A DNA stretch of 10,168 nt from Prevotella sp. (GTDB taxonomy: Bacteria > Bacteroidota > Bacteroidia > Bacteroidales > Bacteroidaceae), in contig JAJPYV010000251.1 of NCBI GenBank assembly GCA_021204735.1, positions 6,364 to 16,531 of the forward strand, read 5' to 3'. Under the pieces are notes generated by a model. It saw only the letters and a program-made list of their open reading frames with translations, searched no databases and was not told the origin of the DNA. Shown here piece after piece: positions 4,852 through 10,168 of this stretch; the first letter of the stretch is position 1, and every line of letters begins with the position of its first letter. Both the position numbers and the translations under genes were made by a program.

Positions 4852-6478
4852 TCAAAAGAGCGATCGCTCTTTTGACAATGTCGCTTGTCTCGTTTACAAT
4901 TTGGTAATATTCATCCATATCGAAGAGGTCACGGGCAACGAGTGCCTTCAACTGGATTGACAAGTAAGGCAGTGTGCGTTGCAATTCATCATCATCAGCT
5001 GGTTCTATGTCCATATCTTTCGCCTCCTCGATAATACTATCAATGAGAGACTGAGGAACAGTAAATTCACTATTGAACGCCTCAAATGTAGAATATGACT
5101 TTTTCAACTGCTTACGATTATTATCGCTATATTTAATGCTTGCGCTGATAATCAAACTTTTAGCCGAAATCTGTCGGTGAAATTTCGTATATTGTAGAGT
5201 GTCGAGTGGAACGAACTCATCAGGCATTATACCACCACCTCCATAAACCACACGCTGCTCTCTAAGTGTATAATATTTGAGAGAATCAGCAAAGTGAATA
5301 CTGTCAACGCTTGTCATTTCACCATTTTTCAGTCGGTTTTCAAAGTCTTTAGCATAGTCCTCCTTATCCCCCTTCACATACGGTTTCTGTATACAGCGAC
5401 CTGAAGGCGTATAATAATGAGAAACAGTAAGTCTGATCATTGACCCGTCAGGCAGTTCTATTGGGCGTTGCACGAGTCCTTTACCAAACGTGCGCCTACC
5501 AATAACCACACCTCTATCCTGATCTTGTATTGCCCCACTGACAATCTCTGCCGCCGATGCTGTATATTCATTGACAAGAACAAACACTCGTCCTGTCTGA
5601 AATGATCCGTCACCTTTGGCAGTATATTCCATTCGCTTCACGCTCCTGCCCTCAGTGTAAACAATAAGGTCGTTCTTCGGTAAAAATTCGTTGGCTATGT
5701 CAACAGCTGCCTGAAGATATCCTCCTCCATTACCCTGAAGGTCGAGAATCAAATCCTTCATGCCTTGTTTTTTTAGTTTTGCTAAACCTTTCATGAACTC
5801 CTCATGAGTAGTCTCACCGAAACTCTCTATCTTTATATAGCCCACTTCGGGACGTATCATGTACACAGCATCAATAGTATTAACAGGAATAACATCACGC
5901 TTCACAGTAAAATTCAAAATACCATCCACGCCACGACGCACGATACCAAGTTCAACTTTCGTACCCTTAGGACCACGCAGCCGTTTCATTATCTCCTCCT
6001 TAGCCATCTTCACCCCTGCGATTGCCGTGTCATTAACCAACACTATACGGTCACCAGCCAAAATGCCCACTTTTTCAGAAGGTCCGTTGGAAACAGGTTG
6101 TATTACCACAAGAGTATCCTCGACCATATTAAACTGCACCCCAATACCTTCAAAATTACCCTGCAACGACTCATTCATTGATTTTACTTCTTCAGGTGTT
6201 GAGTACGATGAGTGAGGATCAAGTTTCTCCAACATCCCACGTATGCCGTCCTCCGCAAGTTTTTTCTCATCAACAGAGTCAACATACAAATTGGTTATCG
6301 CCATTTCAGCAATTTGTAGTTTGCGCAAAGGACTATCCGCAGAAAAATTCAGCGTAATCTGTGCATTTGCGGAAATTACGGAAAGAAAGAATAGAAGAGA
6401 AAAAAGCCCCCTCCAACTCCCCCCTAAGGGGGAGAGATTTGCAACGTGATATCTTTTAAAAAAAATATTTGTTCTCAT
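4844..6478 (-). CDS. S41 family C-terminal processing protease (CtpA/Tsp-like)
   Basis: A 544-residue exported serine protease that cleaves envelope proteins near their C-termini. Order: signal peptide 1-39 (h-region LFSLLFFLSVIS, cleavage ANA|Q), helical region 50-105 including LDPHSSY, PDZ domain about 107-182 (GIGVQF, GDRIVLVND), and catalytic S41 domain about 195-365. The Ser/Lys dyad is S308 in YTASAAE and K333 in TFGKGLVQ, 25 residues apart as in characterised members; LDLQGNGGGY (245-254) is also typical. A C-terminal helical extension runs from about 430 to 544. The n-region is unusually long because residues 10-24 are encoded by a GC-rich dyad that looks inserted. No other plausible ATG would retain the signal peptide. 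It lies 77 bp after parE and probably belongs to that transcript. A perfect palindrome covers its last codons. Confidence 0.95.
   Translation of the reverse strand: MRTNIFFKRYHVANLSPLGGSWRGLFSLLFFLSVISANAQITLNFSADSPLRKLQIAEMAITNLYVDSVDEKKLAEDGIRGMLEKLDPHSSYSTPEEVKSMNESLQGNFEGIGVQFNMVEDTLVVIQPVSNGPSEKVGILAGDRIVLVNDTAIAGVKMAKEEIMKRLRGPKGTKVELGIVRRGVDGILNFTVKRDVIPVNTIDAVYMIRPEVGYIKIESFGETTHEEFMKGLAKLKKQGMKDLILDLQGNGGGYLQAAVDIANEFLPKNDLIVYTEGRSVKRMEYTAKGDGSFQTGRVFVLVNEYTASAAEIVSGAIQDQDRGVVIGRRTFGKGLVQRPIELPDGSMIRLTVSHYYTPSGRCIQKPYVKGDKEDYAKDFENRLKNGEMTSVDSIHFADSLKYYTLREQRVVYGGGGIMPDEFVPLDTLQYTKFHRQISAKSLIISASIKYSDNNRKQLKKSYSTFEAFNSEFTVPQSLIDSIIEEAKDMDIEPADDDELQRTLPYLSIQLKALVARDLFDMDEYYQIVNETSDIVKRAIALLTN
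4849..4878. terminator. Perfect 30-bp palindrome at a convergent gene end (possible terminator)
   Basis: The half-site TTGTCAAAAGAGCGA (4849-4863) is followed directly by its exact reverse complement (4864-4878), centred on GCGATCGC. It lies inside the protease gene and encodes its last residues (VKRAIALLT), 75 bp past the ybeY stop. In RNA it would form a 12-13-bp stem with a 4-6-base loop on either strand. Neither side has a proper U-tract; the - strand continues AATTAAGAATTAATAATT. It may therefore stop transcripts weakly in both directions, protect 3' ends, or be a protein-binding site. Confidence 0.5.
6417..6434. repeat. GC-rich dyad inside the signal-peptide coding region of the S41 protease
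   Basis: CTCCCCC (6417-6423), a CTAA loop, and GGGGGAG (6428-6434) form a perfect 7-bp stem, flanked by GCCCCCTCCAA. On the - strand it encodes LSPLGGSWRGLF. Similar CCCCCTAAGGGGG-type dyads are, to my recollection, common between genes in Bacteroidetes genomes. Here one sits in frame within a gene. Confidence 0.6.
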
Positions 6479-6555
6479 TTTAATTTTTTATTTTGCGATG
6501 CATTCACGCAAGCAAGAATGAATTTTTATTTCTTATTTTGCGACCAACGGGAGCA
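6479..6555. other. parE to S41 protease spacer made of repeat copies
   Basis: This 77-bp spacer between two - strand genes is almost fully occupied by two neighbouring copies of the dispersed repeat. On the - strand no TAnnTTTG box is present, so the protease gene is probably transcribed from further upstream, through parE. Confidence 0.5.
6482..6515 (+). repeat. Dispersed repeat copy just before the S41 protease start
   Basis: AATTTTTTATTTTGCGATG (6482-6500) matches the T-rich lead and the TTTTGCGA of the other copies. The sequence then departs (CATTC) before ACGCAAGCAA (6506-6515), which is shared with 4817-4826. It adjoins the copy at 6520-6556, so the two look tandem. Confidence 0.45.
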
Positions 6556-6556
6556 T
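6520..6556 (+). repeat. Dispersed repeat copy at the parE 3' end
   Basis: GAATTTTTATTTCTTATTTT (6520-6539) matches 1446-1465 except at two positions. The core ATTTTGCGACCAACGGGAGC (6535-6554) plus AT then matches 18 of 22 bases of the copy at 4328-4349. The parE stop (TTA on this strand) lies at its very end, at 6556-6558, so the copy touches the gene boundary. Confidence 0.55.
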
Positions 6557-8499
6557 TAATTTTCGTCAGCACGATCTTCCTCGATAACTAAGTTGTCGAT
6601 AATGAAATTCTGTCTTTCGGGCGTATTCTTTCCCATATAGTATTCAAGGAGTTTCTGCACTTGGTCGGTCTTGTGCAAAGTAACTTGCTCCAAACGGATG
6701 TCTGGGCCGATGAAATTGGCAAACTCGTCAGGACTGATCTCTCCGAGCCCTTTGAAACGTGTTATCTCAGGGTCAGGAGCAAGTTCCTCAATAGCCTTTG
6801 CACGTTCCTCGTCACTGTAACAATAGCGAGTTATAAAATCACCTTTTCTACCCTTCCCGCTCTCTTTCTGCTTCTTATCATGAATCTTAGTGATACGGTT
6901 TCTAACCCTAAACAATGGGGTCTGTAAAACATACACATGACCCTTCTTTATCAATTCAGGGAAAAACTGCAAGAAGAAAGTTATTATAAGCAGTCGGATG
7001 TGCATACCATCTACATCAGCATCGGTTGCCACAATCACCTTATTATATCGTAAAGTGTCAATACTCTCCTCTATATCAAGAGCAGCCTGAAGCAAGTTGA
7101 ATTCCTCATTTTCGTACACTACCTTTTTAGTCAAACCGAAAGAGTTAAGCGGCTTACCCCTAAGTGAGAACACCGCCTGTGTGTTTACATCACGACTTTT
7201 AGTGATACTACCACTTGCTGAATCACCCTCCGTAATGAAAATACAACTTTCCTCCTTGCGGTTATCCTTCACGTCGCTGTAATGAATACGGCAGTCGCGC
7301 AACTTCCTATTGTGCAAGTTTGCTTTCTTAGCACGCTCACGGGCAAGTTTGGTAACTCCCGCCATCTCTTTTCGTTCCTTCTCACTCGCCTGGATTTTCT
7401 GGAGCATCACTTCAGCCACATCAGAGTTTTTGTGCAGAAAATTATCCACCTCATTCTTAATGAAATCTCCCACATACTTATTGACGCTGATACCATTAGG
7501 AGACATAGTAAGTGAACCCAACTTAATCTTCGTCTGACTCTCGAACATAGGTTCCTCAACATTCACAGCTATGGCTGCCACCATACCGTTGCGGATATCT
7601 GTATATTCAAAGTTTTTACCAAAGAAATCCTTGATAGTTCGGGCGATATGTTCTTTGAAAGCACTTTGGTGAGTACCGCCCTGTGTGGTATGTTGACCAT
7701 TAACAAAAGAGTGGTATTCCTCGCCATACTGGTTAGTATGTGTGAAAGCAATCTCTATATCTTCCCCTTTAAGGTGGATAATCGGGTACATGCCATCTGT
7801 AGTCATCGTATCATTAAGCAGATCTTTCAGTCCATTGCGACTCAAAATCCTCCTCCCATTATACATTATGGTAAGTCCCGTATTGAGATATGTATAGTTT
7901 CTCAACATCGTCTCCACGAAATCATGATGAAAGGCATAGTTCTTAAACAGGGTATCATCTGGCTCAAAATAGATATATGTGCCTGTCTCGTCATCTGTTT
8001 TTTCAGTAGTATCGTCCACCATCACGCCCCTCTCGAACTTCACTAAACGAACCAAACCATCACGGTAAGAACGAACCTCAAAATGAGAACTGAGAGCATT
8101 CACTGCCTTGACACCCACACCATTAAGTCCCACGCTTTTCTTGAATGCCTTAGAATCGTACTTACCGCCAGTGTTCAGAACGCTGACCGCCTCAATAAGT
8201 TTTCCTTGTGGAATGCCTCGCCCATAGTCTCGCACGGAAACACGCAATTGCTCATCGATATCCACCTCAATTCTCTTGCCGGCATTCATCTTGAACTCAT
8301 CAATCGAGTTGTCGATAACCTCCTTGAGAAGCACATAAATACCATCCTCTGGCATTGAGCCATCACCGAGCCGCCCTATGTACATACCAGGACGGGTACG
8401 CACATGTTCCATATCCGACAAGTGTCTGATATTCTCATCGGTATATTCAGTCTGCGGTTCTAATGACGCATTATCAAATTTTAAGTCTTGTTCGGACAT
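6556..8499 (-). CDS. parE: DNA topoisomerase IV subunit B (ParE)
   Basis: A 647-residue ATPase subunit of topoisomerase IV, which with ParC unlinks daughter chromosomes. GHKL ATPase landmarks are [10 protein letters not shown] (60-69, E60 and N64), DYGRGIP (91-97) and [12 protein letters not shown] (124-135), with the QTK-loop lysine in [10 protein letters not shown] (K324). TOPRIM landmarks are ITEGDSASG (422-430, E424) and [10 protein letters not shown] (493-502, metal-binding aspartates). [11 protein letters not shown] (444-454) and the compact length favour ParE over GyrB, as does the lack of a long insertion after the TOPRIM core. parC is not in the window. It starts 40 bp after the upstream acetyltransferase-like gene on the same strand, with no terminator or TAnnTTTG box between, so it is probably co-transcribed. 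The ATG at 8499 begins MSEQDLKFD, a plausible start. Confidence 0.93.
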   Translation of the reverse strand: MSEQDLKFDNASLEPQTEYTDENIRHLSDMEHVRTRPGMYIGRLGDGSMPEDGIYVLLKEVIDNSIDEFKMNAGKRIEVDIDEQLRVSVRDYGRGIPQGKLIEAVSVLNTGGKYDSKAFKKSVGLNGVGVKAVNALSSHFEVRSYRDGLVRLVKFERGVMVDDTTEKTDDETGTYIYFEPDDTLFKNYAFHHDFVETMLRNYTYLNTGLTIMYNGRRILSRNGLKDLLNDTMTTDGMYPIIHLKGEDIEIAFTHTNQYGEEYHSFVNGQHTTQGGTHQSAFKEHIARTIKDFFGKNFEYTDIRNGMVAAIAVNVEEPMFESQTKIKLGSLTMSPNGISVNKYVGDFIKNEVDNFLHKNSDVAEVMLQKIQASEKERKEMAGVTKLARERAKKANLHNRKLRDCRIHYSDVKDNRKEESCIFITEGDSASGSITKSRDVNTQAVFSLRGKPLNSFGLTKKVVYENEEFNLLQAALDIEESIDTLRYNKVIVATDADVDGMHIRLLIITFFLQFFPELIKKGHVYVLQTPLFRVRNRITKIHDKKQKESGKGRKGDFITRYCYSDEERAKAIEELAPDPEITRFKGLGEISPDEFANFIGPDIRLEQVTLHKTDQVQKLLEYYMGKNTPERQNFIIDNLVIEEDRADEN

Positions 8500-8539
8500 G
8501 TTCCGTTATTTTTTATCCTGACACACAACTTATCTTGTC

Positions 8540-9688
8540 TCACAATTTCTTCTTGTAACATCTTCTGCGCTTGTGGAGTCTCGGATTAAGATACTGCCAC
8601 TGACTCTGCACATTCTCATTACCCTCCATTTCAACCTGACTCTCGCCCCACTCGAAACCATATTCAATGTAACGAGGGATAAGGTCATCAAACAGCAATG
8701 CATTGGCACCTTTCGCACGGTATTCTGGAAGGACAGCAATCAGAAGAAGGTCAACCCCTTTCGTCTTATGCCATTTCAAAGCTCTTAGGATATGCCACCA
8801 CCCGAATGGGAGAAGCCTTCCACGGCGGCATTTCTGCAAAGCCACAGAGAGAGATGGAATTGTAATGCCCATAGCAATAGGTTTCTTATCAGCATTCCAA
8901 TCCTCAATAACAGTAACCAGACTTAAGTCAGCAAGGGGAAAATACATATTGATATATTGGTCAATCTGCCTATCAGAAAGTTCTGAATAACCATAAAGGT
9001 CTTTAAAACATGTATTTATCAAGTCAAACATTATCTTGCCATAACCGCCTTCAAAAACATCCTTTTTAGTGAGCTTTTTCACATGCAGATTATAACGTTG
9101 CTTTATCATGTTTGCCAATTTGGTGTATTTTTCAGGCACACGAGGAGGATTTTTCATATTGAATTCAACATAATCGTTATCCTTCTCGAAACCACCTAAT
9201 TTCCCCACATGCTCTGGATAGTAAGGATAATTGTATATTGTAGGCATTGTACCAAGCTCATCGAATCCCCAAGTCAGCATTCCTTCTGGATCCATATCTG
9301 TAAAACCAAGCGGACCTATCATTTCTTCCATTCCTTTCTGCCTGCCATAGTTCTCAACAGCCTCAAACAAGGTGCGTGAGACATCAATATCGTCTATGAA
9401 ATCTATCCAACCGAAACGCACGCTCTTGCGCCCCCATTTGTTGTTGGCACGATGATTGATTATAGCAGCTACCCTGCCCACCATCTTGCCTTTTTCATCA
9501 AAAGCCATGAAATACTCAGCCTCACAAAACTCGAAAGCGGCATTTTTGTCCTTTCTCAAGGTATTCATCTCATCACTGAAAAGATTCGGGACATCGTATT
9601 TGTTGCCCTTGTATAAATCATAATGGAAGTCTATAAACTTCCTCAAGTCCTTTTTGCTCTTTACTATTTTTATATTAACAGAAGACAT
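8540..9688 (-). CDS. GNAT-fold N-acetyltransferase-like protein, conserved in Bacteroidetes
   Basis: A 382-residue cytoplasmic protein without signal peptide or membrane segment. It resembles large GNAT-like proteins that are widespread and uncharacterised in Bacteroidetes. Visible landmarks are an N-terminal GNAT-like part (about 5-115, with EAEYFMAFDEKGKMVGRVAA), the conserved block GPLGFTDMDPEGMLTWGFD (125-143), and a C-terminal GNAT motif A-like loop VLPEYRAKGANALL (319-332, acetyl-CoA pyrophosphate contact in known GNATs). The C-terminus is strongly basic (HKRRRCYKKKL). The length fits two GNAT domains in tandem, as in FemX-type or amino-acid transferases, but substrate and partner are unknown. 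It is first in the - strand group, is divergent from the nitroreductase-like gene, and has its own -7 box at 9742-9749. Confidence 0.82.
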   Translation of the reverse strand: MSSVNIKIVKSKKDLRKFIDFHYDLYKGNKYDVPNLFSDEMNTLRKDKNAAFEFCEAEYFMAFDEKGKMVGRVAAIINHRANNKWGRKSVRFGWIDFIDDIDVSRTLFEAVENYGRQKGMEEMIGPLGFTDMDPEGMLTWGFDELGTMPTIYNYPYYPEHVGKLGGFEKDNDYVEFNMKNPPRVPEKYTKLANMIKQRYNLHVKKLTKKDVFEGGYGKIMFDLINTCFKDLYGYSELSDRQIDQYINMYFPLADLSLVTVIEDWNADKKPIAMGITIPSLSVALQKCRRGRLLPFGWWHILRALKWHKTKGVDLLLIAVLPEYRAKGANALLFDDLIPRYIEYGFEWGESQVEMEGNENVQSQWQYLNPRLHKRRRCYKKKL

Positions 9689-9715
9689 TATTTAGTTTTA
9701 TAAAAGACACTTTTT

Positions 9716-9730
9716 GATTTTTCGAAAATC
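9716..9730. promoter_or_regulatory. Small dyad in the leader of the acetyltransferase-like gene
   Basis: GATTTT, a TCG-centred loop and AAAATC form a 6-bp dyad at 9716-9730, about 30 bp upstream of the ATG at 9688 and downstream of the predicted transcription start. It is AT-rich and may be chance; it could fold in the mRNA leader. Confidence 0.25.
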
Positions 9731-9732
9731 AA

Positions 9733-9751
9733 CTTAACTTGCAAAGTTAAG
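9733..9751. promoter_or_regulatory. Inverted repeat overlapping the -7 box of the acetyltransferase-like gene
   Basis: CTTAACTT (9733-9740) and AAGTTAAG (9744-9751) are perfect 8-bp arms around a three-base GCA spacer. The right arm overlaps the -7 box (9742-9749) and the left arm covers the expected transcription start, a usual location for a repressor site. Part of the symmetry may just reflect the promoter sequence. Confidence 0.35.
9742..9749 (-). promoter_or_regulatory. -7 box for the acetyltransferase-like, parE and S41 protease group
   Basis: On the - strand this reads TAACTTTG, a perfect TAnnTTTG match. No TTTG stands at the expected -33 distance; only a T-run is present there. The predicted start is near 9736, giving a leader of about 48 nt to the ATG at 9688. 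Confidence 0.55.
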
Positions 9752-9810
9752 ATTTTTGCGGCAATAAAAAAAATAAAATTTCGGAAAACAGGAAAAATCA
9801 GAAAAAGTTG

Positions 9811-9818
9811 TAACTTTG
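9811..9818 (+). promoter_or_regulatory. -7 box for the nitroreductase-family gene
   Basis: TAACTTTG (9811-9818) is identical to the divergent -7 box on the other strand 60-70 bp away. A good TTTG -33 box is lacking, and the region upstream is A-rich. The expected start near 9824 leaves about 19 nt before the ATG at 9843. Confidence 0.55.
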
Positions 9819-9842
9819 TAGGGAAATAAACACACACATATC

Positions 9843-10168
9843 ATGAAAGTATCTTTTATCATTAACATTATCCTTGTGATAGCAGTAATCGTTCTCTGCA
9901 TCTGTCTTGCCAAATCTTGTGGCAACAAGGAAGAAAGTAATACGGAAGAAATAGTACTCTCCAACATCACATCCCGAACAAGCATACGTGCTTACGAGGA
10001 CAAAATTGTTGAGAAAGACAAAGTTGAAAAACTGCTCAGGGCTGGTATGGCAGCGCCAACGGCAGCAAACAAGCAACCATGGCATTTCATTGTTATTAAC
10101 GACAAGGCACAGTTGAAAGCCATTGCCAAGGCTACACCAAACGCACGCATGGCAGCTGATGCTCCCCT
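9843..10168 (+). CDS. Membrane-anchored nitroreductase-family protein (5' part, cut by window end)
   Basis: The first 108 residues are visible. Residues 4-23 (SFIINIILVIAVIVLCICLA) form one hydrophobic segment followed by KSCGNKEES, then a short linker. The flavin-reductase fold begins at about residue 43 with SRTSIRAYEDKIVEKDKVEK and AGMAAPTAANKQPWHFIVI. The R-x-S-I-R start and the APTAxNKQPW segment are typical of the FMN-binding nitroreductase superfamily, which reduces nitro compounds, quinones or flavins using NAD(P)H. An N-terminal membrane segment is unusual, since most members are cytoplasmic. C26 lies near the membrane end, but AKSC is a poor lipobox because of the lysine, so a signal anchor is more likely than a lipoprotein. 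Substrate is unknown. The gene is divergent from the acetyltransferase-like gene. Confidence 0.85.
   Translation, partial: MKVSFIINIILVIAVIVLCICLAKSCGNKEESNTEEIVLSNITSRTSIRAYEDKIVEKDKVEKLLRAGMAAPTAANKQPWHFIVINDKAQLKAIAKATPNARMAADAP

Noticed and set aside
9843..9923. Nitroreductase-family protein as a lipoprotein with lipobox AKSC
   Set aside because: Lysine at -2 does not fit the usual lipobox; a signal anchor explains the segment better.
1..10168. A new multi-gene defence, mobile or biosynthetic system
   Set aside because: Nearly all genes are recognised housekeeping or single-enzyme families, and no transposase, integrase, toxin-antitoxin pair, RNA gene or cluster of unknown genes is present.

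Overview
The window looks like chromosomal DNA from a member of the Bacteroidales, most likely Prevotella or a close relative. The reasons are the family membership of the genes, A-rich leaders without clear Shine-Dalgarno sequences, and four promoters that fit the Bacteroidetes -7 consensus TAnnTTTG. In two of these a TTTG -33 box lies exactly 19 nt upstream. It is mostly a housekeeping region. I do not see a mobile element, CRISPR array, RNA gene, defence island or obvious new multi-gene system. The interesting signals are small: short dispersed repeats at gene ends, a perfect 30-bp palindrome inside a 3' coding end, a GC-rich dyad inside a signal-peptide coding region, and dyads around promoters.

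Layout, left to right. Positions 1-31 hold the last codons of an upstream gene, possibly an alpha/beta-hydrolase-type enzyme. Positions 95-1318 (+) encode a secreted DUF4861-family protein. It converges on an iron-containing alcohol dehydrogenase (2598-1459, -), with a nested bidirectional terminator between them. The dehydrogenase is divergent from a + strand group, ruvB, coaD and ybeY (2793-4773): Holliday-junction helicase, phosphopantetheine adenylyltransferase and rRNA-maturation endonuclease. That group converges on a - strand group read in the order acetyltransferase-like gene (9688-8540), parE (8499-6556), S41 C-terminal processing protease (6478-4844). At the right edge a membrane-anchored nitroreductase-family gene starts at 9843 (+), is divergent from the acetyltransferase-like gene, and is cut by the window end.

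How the genes relate. RuvB and topoisomerase IV subunit B act on DNA recombination and chromosome unlinking, CoaD on coenzyme A synthesis, YbeY on 16S rRNA processing, and the S41 protease on envelope protein turnover. They form two probable co-transcribed groups rather than one pathway. The DUF4861 protein and the alcohol dehydrogenase are the accessory part, and neither substrate can be fixed from this window.

A short repeat with core TTTTGCGAGCGAAGCGAGCA, preceded by T-rich TTTCTTA-like units, occurs in full or degenerate form at several gene boundaries, always in the same orientation. In one case it supplies the last codons and stop of a gene.
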